A DNA stretch of 64,000 nucleotides from JAHEEL01 sp963836085 (GTDB taxonomy: Bacteria > Actinomycetota > Acidimicrobiia > Spongiisociales > UBA5794), in contig CAWIHT010000008.1 of assembly GCA_963836085.1 (NCBI GenBank), forward strand, positions 124,001 to 188,000, written 5' to 3'. Within the stretch, counting starts at the first letter, position 1. The number at the start of each line of letters is the position of its first letter. This document shows positions 1 to 8,954 of this stretch, one piece after another. The position numbers were made by a program, and so were the translations under genes. Under the pieces are notes generated by a model. It worked only from the letters and a program-made list of their open reading frames with translations, searched no databases and was not told where the DNA came from.

Positions 1-957
1 GCCGACGGCGACGAGTTCCGGCGTGCGAACTCCCGCTGCGGTCGCGCTGAGCGACAGCAGCGCCTCGTGCTCGACGGCTCGGCGGAGGCTGGAGAATCCG
101 GGTTCGTCACCGATGTTCGTGAACCGGAACTTGCGATATACGCGAAACAGGATGTCGGCGCTGCGTTCGTCGGTGCTGAGGGTCTTCACGAAGATCCGGT
201 CCCCGTCGACGGTCGTGACGAAGTAGGGGGTGGACCCGCGGGCGTCGACGTTGGCGGTGCTGATCTTCTTCGGCGCGATTCCGGAGCGGCGCAGGGTCTC
301 GACGACTTCCAGTCCCGTCGGCTGGCGGCTCGGCGATCCGAAGGCGAAGAGGACGCCAGCTCCGGCGGCTGCGCCAAGCGAGAGTGCGAGCACGAGTTCG
401 GCGGGAAGGTTCGATCCGAGAACGAGTCGGACGATGACCATCAGACCGAGTGATGCCCAGGCCACACGCTCCCATCGGCGGGTCATCCACGGCGCAGCGG
501 CGCCGATCGCTGCCGCTATGGCGCCGACGTAGGGGTAGTACGCAGTCTCGGCGACGATCACGAGATCGTCCGTTGAGCGAGCGAATGCGTCACCGAGGAT
601 CGCGATGAGCCACTGGATGACCAGCCAGGTGGAGACCGCGCCAAGCACCGCTGCGAGCACGACGGTGGCGAGGCGACGGAACTCGCGACGCCAGATGAAC
701 GTGGTGACCAGAATCACCGGGACCAGAAGAACAATCGCGGTCAGGACCAATCCGGCAATCTCGGCCTCGGCGTTGGATGTGTTCTCAGTGATCTTGCGGA
801 TGTCGAGCCCAAGACCACCGAATACGTCAGGGAAGATGAGCACGACGAAGAACGTTCCGGTCGCCACGAGGAATGCGGTGACGAACCGGAGCGCATCCGT
901 CGGCGAACGAACGGTCTCGTCCACTTCGGGTACGTTGATTTCTACGGTCTGACTCAT
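1..957 (-). CDS. Membrane protein with kinase-like domain, YbhN/flippase type (C-terminus beyond window)
   Basis: The frame is open from an ATG at 957 down to base 1, giving 319 residues and no stop, so the C-terminus is missing. The first ~210 residues carry about six hydrophobic stretches. They are followed by a soluble region with YFVTTVDGDRIFVKTL and EHEALLSLSATAAGV. These resemble the kinase-like domain that in actinobacterial proteins precedes a lysylphosphatidylglycerol-synthase-type (YbhN) membrane domain, which here would lie past the edge. The gene follows the PAP2 phosphatase by 43 bases on the same strand, so an envelope-lipid role is plausible. The function is inferred from family resemblance only. 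Confidence 0.6.
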   Translation of the reverse strand, partial: MSQTVEINVPEVDETVRSPTDALRFVTAFLVATGTFFVVLIFPDVFGGLGLDIRKITENTSNAEAEIAGLVLTAIVLLVPVILVTTFIWRREFRRLATVVLAAVLGAVSTWLVIQWLIAILGDAFARSTDDLVIVAETAYYPYVGAIAAAIGAAAPWMTRRWERVAWASLGLMVIVRLVLGSNLPAELVLALSLGAAAGAGVLFAFGSPSRQPTGLEVVETLRRSGIAPKKISTANVDARGSTPYFVTTVDGDRIFVKTLSTDERSADILFRVYRKFRFTNIGDEPGFSSLRRAVEHEALLSLSATAAGVRTPELVAVG

Positions 958-1000
958 CGGCCTCGACTCGTTGTGACGGACTCGCGATCCTACCGGTGGG

Positions 1001-1675
1001 TCATTCCTCCGCCGGTCGGTTCGTTCGGTCGCCTTCGCGAGCGACCCAGCGGTCGACCAGCACTGCGGCGGTGAGGGCGACGACGGCGCCGAGGGCGACC
1101 CCGGCCACGACGTCGGTGAACCAGTGCGCCCGGAGGTAGACCCGGCTCGCTGCCATCAATGTGGCCCACGACGCTGCAGCGCCGAACCAGTGCCACCGCC
1201 TCTTGACGATCGGAGCGAAGAGGAAGACGAGACCGAGTGCGACAACGGCTGCGGTCGCCGAGTGTCCCGAGGGAAAGGACGCACCGGTCGTCGCGACCAG
1301 AGAGTCAGGTGGCCGGGGCCGGTTGTAGAGAGCCTTGGAGATCCAGACGAGCGCATACACGAGTCCGACCGAAGCAGCCCAGAACACAAGCGCATGCCAC
1401 CGCCGACGGAGAAGCAGCAGCGCCCCGATGGCGATCTCGAACGGGACCATCACCCAGGCGCTGCCGACGACGCGCAGCGTGTCTGCGACGTCCACGGCCG
1501 GCTGCCACTCGAGTCGGATCGCCAGTTCCCGAAACCATTCGTCGATGGGTTGCACGAGGTCGTGGAGGCCAGGGATGCCGATCATGATGAAGACGGCAGC
1601 GGCGATCGACCCCACAGCGACCGCCCACCGAGTCGCCGCCGACGGGCTGCCTACAAGTTGAATGCCCGATGCCAC
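1001..1675 (-). CDS. PAP2-family membrane phosphatase
   Basis: This is a 224-residue integral membrane protein with all three motifs of the PAP2 acid phosphatase family: K-x6-RP at K114 to RPRPP (119-123), SGH at 136-138, and R178-x5-H184-x3-D188. In the family H184 attacks the phosphate and H138 is the general acid. About six membrane segments surround the motifs, as is usual. The likely substrate is a lipid phosphate such as undecaprenyl diphosphate or phosphatidic acid; the sequence does not say which. The start is GTG without a clear ribosome binding site. It probably forms a transcription unit with the downstream flippase-type gene. Confidence 0.88.
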   Translation of the reverse strand: MASGIQLVGSPSAATRWAVAVGSIAAAVFIMIGIPGLHDLVQPIDEWFRELAIRLEWQPAVDVADTLRVVGSAWVMVPFEIAIGALLLLRRRWHALVFWAASVGLVYALVWISKALYNRPRPPDSLVATTGASFPSGHSATAAVVALGLVFLFAPIVKRRWHWFGAAASWATLMAASRVYLRAHWFTDVVAGVALGAVVALTAAVLVDRWVAREGDRTNRPAEE

Positions 1676-1760
1676 ATCGGGACTGTAGATCCCGCGCCGC
1701 TCGAGGAGCGGAATGGCAGAATTGCCGGTCCCCAGTCGGACTCCTCCCCTTCAGTCCGAT

Positions 1761-1818
1761 TCCTCCCCTTTGAGGGGGTGGTAGCAGCGCCTCCGTGGCG
1801 CTGATGGAGGGGGTCTCT
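1761..1818 (+). repeat. R1 palindromic repeat, copy A
   Basis: This copy has the R1 plan: a C-rich/G-rich hairpin (CCTCCCC...GGGGG), then GGTAGCAGCGCC-TCCGT-GGCGCTGATGG forming a second hairpin, then GGAGGGGGTCTCTC. A partial copy of the first arm sits just upstream at 1743-1760, as also happens in copy F. It lies in the spacer between the PAP2 gene and the HNH pseudogene. Confidence 0.85.
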
Positions 1819-1916
1819 CTCTTGTATGGAACGGCGGCCAGCGAGTCCACGAGATTCCTTGAGATTCTTGTTGCTCAGCAGCGGTTTCTGTCACACCTGG
1901 TAGATAGGTTGCGGGT

Positions 1917-3056
1917 ATGGGATACCACGATCTCACCACCGCAACGATCGAGCAGCGACTCCTCGATCTTGAGTCTGGAATCGCCAGCCAACGCGGCGAA
2001 CAGATGTCGCCTGTTGCGTGAACTCGACCGCCGCCAGGTCGCGCTCCGTGACGGTCACCGATCCCTCCAAGAATGGGCGGCCGGAAGACTCGACGTCGCC
2101 TCCGAGACCGCCCGGATCCTCGTCACCACCGCCCGGCGCCTCCAAGACCTCCCCGACATCGACGAAGCGGTCGCTATGCGGTGAGATCGGTTTCGACCGC
2201 GCCGTCGCGGTGTCCCGCCTCGCGAGCCGCGACCACAGCCCTCGACCTGTTGAGCGAAGCGGCCGGGTATGACATCGACGGGATCCGGGCCCTGACGGCG
2301 AAACGACGCAGGATGACACGTCTCGACGAGATCCAGTCGTTCGAAGAGCGCTACGTGTCGATCCAACCGAACCTCGACGAATCAGCATGGCGCCTCATCC
2401 GGACAGCTTGCCCGGCTTCGCGGGCCGCACCATCGTCGAAGCCCTCGAAACCCGAGGCGACAGCTTCCCGTACGGGTCGAGTGTCACACCGTCACGCACA
2501 ACGCGCAACGCCGATGCGTTGTGGTCGATCAGCCACGACGCCGTCTGTGGTGGTGACGGCGCCACCGTCGACGCCTCATCACCGGTGCTGACGGTGTTCG
2601 TCGACGCCACCGAAGCCGCAGCAACGAACGCAACCACCGGTATCACATTGGAAGCCGGACCGAGGGTCGGACCGAACGCCGTCGAAGCAATCCTCTGTAG
2701 CGGCACCGTTGAAGTCACCGCACAGAACCGCAGACGGGCAACCCCTCGCCCTCGGACGCCGCACCCGGGTCATCCCATCCCGCCTCCGACGGTTCATCCT
2801 GCACCGCGACGCCACACGATGCACCATCTCCGGCTGCACCAGCCGATACCGCCTGCAGATCCACCACATGATTCCGTGGTCCCACAACGGCCGGACCGAC
2901 CCCGAGAACCTCACCACCCTGTGCTGGTTCCACCACCAGGTCGTGATCCACGGCCACGGCCACCGCATCGACCCCACCTCCCCACCCCAACGAAGACGAC
3001 TCCTCAACCCACACATCCACGCACCACCCCACCCGGCCACACGGAGGTTCGCGTAG
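1917..3056 (+). pseudogene. 13E12-repeat family DUF222/HNH endonuclease, multiply frameshifted
   Basis: Consecutive pieces of one protein lie in changing frames. The start is MGYHDLTTATIEQRLL at 1917, then ELDRRQVALRDGHRSLQEWA (DUF222) in the next frame, then pieces near 2185-2270, 2240-2390 and 2390-2710. The end is an HNH nuclease domain (CTISGCTSRYRLQIHHMIPW, GRTDPENLTTLCWFHHQ) in the frame that stops at 3056. At least five frame changes are needed, so the gene is decayed. Intact relatives are about 400 residues long and are abundant multicopy genes in actinobacteria (REP13E12 type). The nuclease domain itself keeps its His and Asn residues, so decay is probably recent. Confidence 0.85.
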
Positions 3057-3060
3057 ACCC

Positions 3061-3130
3061 GTCTTCGCCTCTCCCACGCAGTGGGAGAGGCGCGAGCACC
3101 GGCCGCCAGGCCGGAGCGCAGCGGAGAGGG
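3061..3130 (-). repeat. R2 palindromic repeat, copy a (inverted)
   Basis: Read on the minus strand this matches R2 copies b and c: CCGCTGCGCTCCGGCCTGGC, then GGCCGGTGCTCGCGCCTC, then a hairpin CTCCCAC-TGC-GTGGGAG ending in AGGCGAAGA. It lies immediately after the HNH pseudogene, inside the 3057-3483 spacer that has no gene and holds R2, R3 and a heptamer array. Confidence 0.85.
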
Positions 3131-3251
3131 CTGCCCGCGTGGAGACCACCTCACACCTGAAGAACACACCAGAACGCGTCAGACCTCATCTACCCGATCC
3201 AATCCCCAAAGCCGCCCCCTCTGCGACCAAGCAGCCGCTCGATCGCGTCTG

Positions 3252-3311
3252 CCCCACCTGACGGCGGTGGAGACGAAGACCCCACTTCGCGTCGCCCTCC
3301 GTCAGGTGGGG
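3252..3311. repeat. R3 palindromic element
   Basis: A perfect 13-bp inverted repeat, CCCCACCTGACGG (3252-3264) and CCGTCAGGTGGGG (3299-3311), encloses a second imperfect stem (GACGAAG paired with CTTCGCGTC, two-base bulge). The whole can fold into one long hairpin. It is the only copy in this window and differs in sequence from R1 and R2, but sits among them. Confidence 0.75.
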
Positions 3312-3391
3312 GAGGGGCGGCGCGAGCTTCGTCCGGGAGGGAGAGGACTCCGGGAGCCACCACTCGACGATGAGGCCAGGCGCGCTCTCCA

Positions 3392-3419
3392 ACCGGTGAC
3401 CGGTGACCGGTGACCGGCA
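3392..3419. repeat. Heptanucleotide tandem array (ACCGGTG)n
   Basis: Four consecutive seven-base units, three of them identical (ACCGGTG) and the last ACCGGCA. It lies in the spacer downstream of nrdJ. Seven other arrays with the same period occur in the window. Confidence 0.9.
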
Positions 3420-3432
3420 GCCCGAACGCGAA

Positions 3433-3460
3433 GAGGGGGCGCCGAACACGGTGCCCCCTC
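3433..3460 (-). terminator. Hairpin downstream of nrdJ
   Basis: Bases 3433-3443 and 3450-3460 can form an 11-bp stem (GAGGGGGC arm, one G-T wobble) with a six-base loop. It begins about 24 bases after the nrdJ stop. No T-run follows on the minus strand, which is common for actinobacterial terminators. Confidence 0.65.
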
Positions 3461-3483
3461 TCGTTCGTCAGTGTTCGCTCACA

Positions 3484-6400
3484 TCAGCTGCAGCCGGTGG
3501 TGTCTCCGCACGTGAGGCAGACGTAGCACGAGCCGCTGCGCACGGTCATGTGACCGCACGTCGAGCAAGCAGGTGCATCACCCATGAGGTCACCGAGCGA
3601 CGCCTCAGCAGCCGTTGTGGCGGCCGCAGCAGCCGTCCCCGGTCCGTCCGAGATGACGGCCGCGGCACGGGCACGGGCAGGCGCAGGCGCAGGCGCAGAC
3701 GCTGCCTCCGGCATCGTGCTGGTGTCGTCATCGACGAACTTCGCTGCAGCGACCTGGGCGTCGATGTCGGTCTCCATCGCGGCGTCGGTCAAGTCGAGCT
3801 GGGTGCCGGCGTCGACCGCAATGCCCTTTGGGGGCTCTGGAAGCTCACCGGATCGGTCCGGTGGCACCTGGACGAGTTCGTCGCGAGCGAGATACTCGAC
3901 GCCAAGCGCACGGAAGACGTAGTCGATGATCGAGTTCGACATCTTGATGTTCGGATGTCCCTCGACAAAGCCCCGCGGTTCGAACGTCTGGAACGTGAAC
4001 GTGTCGACGAACTCCTCGAGCGGGACGCCGTACTGCAGTCCCTTGGAGACAGCGATGGCGAAGCAACTCAGCACGCCGCGCAGCGTCGCTCCTTCCTTGG
4101 CGAGGTCGATGAAGAGCTCACCAAGTGTGCCGTCTTCGTATTCGCCGGTACGGAGGAACACCTTGTGTCCGCCGACGCGGGCTTCCTGTGTGAAGCCGGT
4201 CCTCCGGGAGGGGAGCAGGAACCGCGGTCGGGAGATGTTGTCGTAGGCCTCCGTTGGGGAGAGGCCGGGGCTGAACATGCCGGCGTGGATCATCACCTCG
4301 CGAATGATGGTCTCGGTGACCGCTTCCGGTTCATCCTCGATTGCAAGGTCGTCGGTGGTCGACTGCAACGGTTGGGACGCCTTCGAGCCGTCCCGATAGA
4401 GCGCCATCGCCTTGAGACCGAGTTCCCACGAGAGACGGTACGAGTCCTCGATATCCTCAATCGAGACCTCGGCTGGCATGTTGATGGTCTTCGAGATGGC
4501 GCCAGAGATGAACGGCTGAGCTGCGGCCATCATCTTGATGTGACCGCTGTAGTCGATGAACCGCTCGCCGTAGCGACCGTTGCGGTTGGCGGTGTCGAAG
4601 ACGGGGAGATGCTCATCGAGCAGGCCCGGCGCACCTTCGATCGTCTGACGACCGCAGACGTAGTCGTTCGCATCGCGGATCTGCTCATCCGTGAAGCCGA
4701 GTTCGTGGAGCATCGAGAACCCGAGACCGTTGTACTGCTCGGGTGTGAAGCCGAGATTCTGCATCGTCTCCTCGCCGAGCGTCCACTGATTGAACGCAAA
4801 GCCGATCTCAAAGACCGATGGCAGAACGGCCTCGATCCGGTCGATGTCCTGTGCGGTGAATCCCTTCGTCATCAACGTGGCTGCGTTGATGTGCGGCGCC
4901 CGCTGGATGCTCATCGTCCCGATGACGTAGTCGATGATCTGCTGGGCCCGCTCCTCGGTGTATCCGAGGCGCGCAAGTGCAGGAGCGATCGAGCGATTGG
5001 CGATCTTGAAATAGCCGCCGCCGGCCAGCTTCTTGAACTTCACGAGCGCGAAATCCGGCTCGACGCCAGTCGTGTCGCAGTCCATCAGCAGTCCGATGGT
5101 GCCGGTCGGCGCGAGGACGGTGGCCTGGGCGTTGCGATAGCCGTACTTCTCGCCGAGTTCGACGGCCGTGTCCCAGGCTTCGCGGGCCTCGGCAACCATC
5201 TCCGGTGGTCCGAATGCCGGGTCGATGCCCGTGACGAAGTGGCTTACGCCGTCGTAGTCGCCCTGGTCGGCGTTGTAGGCGGCGCGGCGATGGTTGCGCA
5301 TGACGCGCAGCATCGACTCCCGGTTCTGCTCGAACTTGGGGAACGGTCCAAGAACACCCGCCATCTCAGCCGACGTGGCGTACGCGTCACCGGTGAGGAT
5401 CGCGGTCAAGGAACCGGCGATGGCGCGACCCTCGTCTGAGTCATACGGGATGCCAATCCGCATCAGGAGTGATCCGAGGTTGGCGTAGCCGAGGCCGAGG
5501 GTCCGGTAGTCGTAGGAACCCTGAGCGATCTCCTTGGCGGGGAACTGAGCCATCGTCACCGAGATCTCGAGCACGATCGTCCAGAGACGAATGGCGTGCC
5601 GGTACGCGTCGAGGTCGAACACGCCTCTCGCGTCGTCGTAGAACTGCCCGAGGTTCAGCGACGCGAGGTTGCACGCCGTGTTGTCGAGGAACATGTACTC
5701 CGAGCACGGATTCGAAGCGCGAATCTCGCCCTCGGCCGGTGACGTATGCCACTCGTTGACCGTGGTGTGGAACTGCACGCCGGGATCGGCACTCGCCCAT
5801 GCGGCTTCGGCGATCTGGCGCCAGAGGTCACGGGCACGAACCGTCTTCATCGAACTGCCGTCGGTGCGGCTGGTCAGATCCCAGTCGGCATCGTCGATGA
5901 CGGCGTCGACGAACTCGTTCGTGAGCCGCACCGAGTTGTTCGAGTTCTGACCTGACACGGTGGCGTAGGCATCACCGTTGAAGTCGGATGAGTAGCCAGC
6001 GGCGACCAGCGCCCTGACCTTGTCTTCCTCTTTCGCCTTCCAAGCGATGAACGTCTCGATATCCGGATGGTCGATGTCGACGATGACCATCTTGGCGGCG
6101 CGTCGTGTGGTCCCTCCGGACTTGATGGCACCTGCGGCACGGTCGCCAACCTTGAGGAAACTCATGAGGCCGGAGGACTTGCCGCCACCGGAGAGCGGTT
6201 CACCTTCGCCGCGGATATGGGAGAAGTTCGCGCCTGCGCCGGCACCCATCTTGAACAGGCGTGCTTCGCGGACCCACAGGTCCATGATGCCGCCCGGGTT
6301 CACGAGGTCGTCGTCGACGCTCATGATGAAGCACGCGTGGGGGGCGGGGCGACTGTACGAGTCGGGGGCTTCGACGTTCTCGCCGGTCTCGGGGTCGATG

Positions 6401-6891
6401 TACCAGAAGCCCTGAGCCACGCCTTCGATGCCGTAGCGGTGGTTGAGGCCTGTGTTGAACCACTGTGGAGAATTCGGTGCTGCCATCTGGTGAAGGAGCA
6501 TGAAGGCGACTTCGTCCTCGAACGTCTGTGCATCGTCGGGTGATGCGAAGTAGCCGTTCTCTTCACCCCACCAGCGCCATGTGGACGCCAGACGATCAAT
6601 CACCTGTCGGGCGGACGTCTCCGGACCGAGGACCGCGTTGCCGTCGTCGTCGAGGAGGGGGTTGCCGTCGCTATCTTGCTGAGGAACGCCGGCCTTTCTG
6701 AGATATTTCGACACCAGGATGTCGGCAGCGACCTGTGACCAGGTGGCAGGGACTTCGGCGTCCTCCATCTCGAAAACGATCGAACCGTCGGGGTTGGTGA
6801 TGCGGGAGTCCCTCCGAACCCACTCCACCGTTTCATATGGATCGACCCCAGCGGTTGTGAACCGCCGTTCGACATGGAGCCCTTCCGTCAT
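3484..6891 (-). CDS. nrdJ: Adenosylcobalamin-dependent (class II) ribonucleoside-diphosphate reductase
   Basis: This 1135-residue protein makes deoxyribonucleotides with coenzyme B12 and needs no oxygen. Visible features are the reaction-site PHACFIMSVDDD region (C187), the active-site N394-P-C396-S-E398 signature, the PTGTIGLLMDCDTTGVEPDF segment typical of vitamin-B12-dependent reductases, and a C-terminal zinc-ribbon-like tail with paired cysteines (CSTCGH, CYVCLTCGD) that re-reduces the active site. The length fits the long actinobacterial NrdJ form. The ATG at 6891 is preceded by GAGGAGG at good spacing. Upstream lie two NrdR-like boxes. It stands alone, with a hairpin terminator behind it. 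Confidence 0.96.
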   Translation of the reverse strand: MTEGLHVERRFTTAGVDPYETVEWVRRDSRITNPDGSIVFEMEDAEVPATWSQVAADILVSKYLRKAGVPQQDSDGNPLLDDDGNAVLGPETSARQVIDRLASTWRWWGEENGYFASPDDAQTFEDEVAFMLLHQMAAPNSPQWFNTGLNHRYGIEGVAQGFWYIDPETGENVEAPDSYSRPAPHACFIMSVDDDLVNPGGIMDLWVREARLFKMGAGAGANFSHIRGEGEPLSGGGKSSGLMSFLKVGDRAAGAIKSGGTTRRAAKMVIVDIDHPDIETFIAWKAKEEDKVRALVAAGYSSDFNGDAYATVSGQNSNNSVRLTNEFVDAVIDDADWDLTSRTDGSSMKTVRARDLWRQIAEAAWASADPGVQFHTTVNEWHTSPAEGEIRASNPCSEYMFLDNTACNLASLNLGQFYDDARGVFDLDAYRHAIRLWTIVLEISVTMAQFPAKEIAQGSYDYRTLGLGYANLGSLLMRIGIPYDSDEGRAIAGSLTAILTGDAYATSAEMAGVLGPFPKFEQNRESMLRVMRNHRRAAYNADQGDYDGVSHFVTGIDPAFGPPEMVAEAREAWDTAVELGEKYGYRNAQATVLAPTGTIGLLMDCDTTGVEPDFALVKFKKLAGGGYFKIANRSIAPALARLGYTEERAQQIIDYVIGTMSIQRAPHINAATLMTKGFTAQDIDRIEAVLPSVFEIGFAFNQWTLGEETMQNLGFTPEQYNGLGFSMLHELGFTDEQIRDANDYVCGRQTIEGAPGLLDEHLPVFDTANRNGRYGERFIDYSGHIKMMAAAQPFISGAISKTINMPAEVSIEDIEDSYRLSWELGLKAMALYRDGSKASQPLQSTTDDLAIEDEPEAVTETIIREVMIHAGMFSPGLSPTEAYDNISRPRFLLPSRRTGFTQEARVGGHKVFLRTGEYEDGTLGELFIDLAKEGATLRGVLSCFAIAVSKGLQYGVPLEEFVDTFTFQTFEPRGFVEGHPNIKMSNSIIDYVFRALGVEYLARDELVQVPPDRSGELPEPPKGIAVDAGTQLDLTDAAMETDIDAQVAAAKFVDDDTSTMPEAASAPAPAPARARAAAVISDGPGTAAAAATTAAEASLGDLMGDAPACSTCGHMTVRSGSCYVCLTCGDTTGCS

Positions 6892-6937
6892 TGTTCCTCC
6901 TCAAGCGGCGCCACCACTGACGCACGATATCCACAGA

Positions 6938-6943
6938 TCTATA
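6938..6943 (-). promoter_or_regulatory. Candidate -10 element of nrdJ
   Basis: On the minus strand TATAGA lies just downstream of NrdR-like box 1, about 47 bases before the nrdJ ATG. This places the boxes over and upstream of the -35 region, where a bound repressor would block polymerase. No good -35 hexamer is visible. Confidence 0.45.
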
Positions 6944-6947
6944 CACA

Positions 6948-6963
6948 CCCACTAGATGTTGGG
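6948..6963. promoter_or_regulatory. NrdR-like box 1
   Basis: CCCACTAGATGTTGGG is an imperfect 16-bp palindrome that fits the actinobacterial NrdR pattern as I recall it (CACTAnATnTnG). Together with box 2 it forms a tandem pair with a 17-bp gap, close to the usual 15-16 bp. The ATP/dATP-sensing repressor NrdR itself is not encoded in the window. Confidence 0.6.
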
Positions 6964-6980
6964 GTGGGATAGCGGCCTAC

Positions 6981-6996
6981 CCCCTACATCTAGCAC
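6981..6996. promoter_or_regulatory. NrdR-like box 2
   Basis: CCCCTACATCTAGCAC starts 33 bp from the start of box 1, which is about three helix turns, so both would face the same side of the DNA. It shares the CTACATCTAG core expected of NrdR sites. Confidence 0.55.
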
Positions 6997-7003
6997 GGTT
7001 TCA

Positions 7004-7021
7004 CGAGTGTAATTACACGCG
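7004..7021. promoter_or_regulatory. Palindrome CGaGTGTAATTACACgCG upstream of nrdJ
   Basis: A perfect 12-bp palindrome (GTGTAATTACAC, 7007-7018) extends to 18 bp with one mismatched pair. It lies beside the NrdR-like boxes in the spacer between nrdJ and the MFS gene and could bind a dimeric regulator. I cannot name the regulator. Confidence 0.4.
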
Positions 7022-7186
7022 TGCCATCCGTCAAACACCCCGCGTTTTGGCCCGATTTGCGCCGAAAACGGGTCGTCGCACCCCCCAATCAGGCGGCGTT
7101 TCCCAGTTCTAGAGGTCCGAATGGCCAACGGCAAGTCCTATCGGCATGAGGTTTTCGCGGAGCCTCGATTGTTTTCGCGAGGCACC

Positions 7187-8623
7187 CTAGGAGCCGTCGA
7201 CCGACCGTTCAGAGCGGGCGGTCAGCGTGGCGGCGACCTCCGCGATGTCGCCCGGCGCTGTCTTCGAGGCCTTCCAGTAGCACCAACCGGTGGGGAGGAA
7301 GAAGAGCTGGAACGCCGAGAGGCCGACCGCCCAATTGAACGGCGGGGGCACGGCGCGTTCGATCGCGGAGGCAGCCGACGCTGTGAGCGCCGCACCGGCC
7401 GAGCGGCCGACACCGTTGACGAAGTTGCCGAGGCCGAAGACGGTGCCGCGATGCTCCGGCAGGTTGACGTCGGAGATGAGGGCGAACCAGTTGGGGGAGT
7501 CGGCCGACGTCAGGGCGATCGCTGCAATCGCCGACAAGAACGCGAGGGCTGCCCACGGATTGGTGGCGATGCTCAAGAGGACCTCGCCGAGCAGCGTCAG
7601 CGTCCCCGCGCCTTCCGTGACATCAAGGCCGCGCAACGGCACCCAGAAGAAGACGAGGAACATGGGGACGGCCCCGAGGATGCCGACCGCGCTGAGCAGC
7701 GCCCGGCCCCGAGGCGTTCTGCGTTGGAGCCGATCGCCAAGATGCCCGAACAGAATCGAGAACAGGGCACCGATGGTGAACATCGCAGCGAAGAGCCCAC
7801 CGACCTTGGTCCCGGTGGCTTCGCCGTAGCCCTCGGCAATCACCTTCTCCTGGTACAGGAGCGGAATCCAGAGGAGCGATCCGTACGCGAACTGCGCAGT
7901 GAGTCCCTGGAGGATCAGCCATCGGTTCGTCTTGCGATGAAGCAATTCCGGAATCTGCGCCCGGTCGATCCGATACTCGTAGTCGCCGCCTGAGGCGTAC
8001 AGCTCCGCGAGTTCAGGTTCCCGGAAGCCGCGCGGTGCTTCGTAGGTGGTCAGGTACAACAGGGCGAACACCAGACCCGCGATCGAGATGACGACAAGCG
8101 GTAGCCGGAAACTATCCGCTCCCAACTGCGAGGCGAGTAGACCGCCCACGAGGCTGCCAATGCCCTGGGAGAGGCCCCAGAAGCTCATCGCGAGCCCCCG
8201 TCGTTTCGGCCCAACAAAGTCGGAGATCACGGAGAAGCCGACCGATGCGATCGCTCCCAAACCGACCGCCGCGACCACCTGCCAGAGCAGCAGCATCGAG
8301 AAGGTGGTGGCCGTCGCCGATAGGAGCGTGGCCCCCGACCAGATGATCGTCCCCCAGAACAGCAGTGGCTTGCGATTGCTGGCGTCGCCGGCATAGCCCC
8401 ACCCCACCGCTGTGATCGCAGTGATGAGGATCGTTGCTCCGGTGAGGATCCCGATGGCACCGGACGACGTGTCGAGGGCATCGGAGATCGGTAGCACCAT
8501 CGACGGGATCATGAAGATCGCCGCGTTGTCGAGCGATGCAAGCACCACGAACACGATGATCGTGTACGTGATGTGGAGGGGATTCCCCCACCACGGGGGG
8601 CGGGCACGCTGCATGGATGCCAT
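7187..8623 (-). CDS. MFS transporter
   Basis: A 478-residue protein with about 12 membrane segments, starting with MASMQRARPPWWGNPLHI. The loop after the second segment (GYAGDASNRKP) matches the major facilitator motif A, and a similar GHLGDRLQRRTPRGR occurs in the second half. The soluble central loop of ~60 residues (EPELAELYASGGDYEYRID) is typical of 12-segment members. The substrate cannot be read from the sequence. I chose the ATG at 8623 because it has GGGAG nine bases upstream; an earlier in-frame start at 8674 would overlap the gene before it. Confidence 0.85.
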   Translation of the reverse strand: MASMQRARPPWWGNPLHITYTIIVFVVLASLDNAAIFMIPSMVLPISDALDTSSGAIGILTGATILITAITAVGWGYAGDASNRKPLLFWGTIIWSGATLLSATATTFSMLLLWQVVAAVGLGAIASVGFSVISDFVGPKRRGLAMSFWGLSQGIGSLVGGLLASQLGADSFRLPLVVISIAGLVFALLYLTTYEAPRGFREPELAELYASGGDYEYRIDRAQIPELLHRKTNRWLILQGLTAQFAYGSLLWIPLLYQEKVIAEGYGEATGTKVGGLFAAMFTIGALFSILFGHLGDRLQRRTPRGRALLSAVGILGAVPMFLVFFWVPLRGLDVTEGAGTLTLLGEVLLSIATNPWAALAFLSAIAAIALTSADSPNWFALISDVNLPEHRGTVFGLGNFVNGVGRSAGAALTASAASAIERAVPPPFNWAVGLSAFQLFFLPTGWCYWKASKTAPGDIAEVAATLTARSERSVDGS

Positions 8624-8648
8624 TGTGCCCGCTCCCTGGTGGACGGAA

Positions 8649-8954
8649 TCAATCGGTGGTCGTGCCGTCCCCATCGACCGGTGTGGAATCCGCCGGCGGG
8701 ACCGGAGTGTCGGTCGCCGGGGGGATCGTCGCAGGCGGTGCGTTCGCTGGGGGTGCCGGTGCCGGAGCCGGCTCCGCGCCCTTCCCGAATGGTGCCCACG
8801 CAGCCATGATCAGGCCAAGCAGGATCCCGAGCAGCGGGAGAATCCACAGCCAATCACTGCTCAGCGGAATGACGCCGAAGAGGAAGAGCGTGATACCGAG
8901 GAAGAGGCCAAACAGGAAACCGGTGGTGATCCCGAGGATCGGATGGCCTTTCAT
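8649..8954 (-). CDS. Small membrane protein with Pro/Ala/Thr-rich tail
   Basis: About 101 residues: two hydrophobic segments (roughly 8-28 and 36-53), then a low-complexity tail rich in Pro, Ala and Thr ending in DGDGTTTD. The start ATG overlaps the TGA of the upstream gene (TGATG) and has a GGGGG ribosome binding site, so the two are translationally coupled. No family recognised. The tail probably extends outside the membrane. Confidence 0.7.
   Translation of the reverse strand: MKGHPILGITTGFLFGLFLGITLFLFGVIPLSSDWLWILPLLGILLGLIMAAWAPFGKGAEPAPAPAPPANAPPATIPPATDTPVPPADSTPVDGDGTTTD

Noticed and set aside
3403..5439. 678-codon plus-strand open frame opposite nrdJ
   Set aside because: It lies wholly antisense to conserved nrdJ codons and its product has no recognisable domain. 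Long antisense frames are expected in high-GC codon use.
7162..7183. Terminator hairpin (GCCTCG/CGAGGC) behind the MFS gene
   Set aside because: It overlaps the region immediately at the stop, has only six pairs with a ten-base loop and no T-run.
6892..7186. Cobalamin riboswitch ahead of the B12-dependent nrdJ
   Set aside because: No B12-box-like segment or expected long leader was seen; the putative -10 leaves only a short leader.
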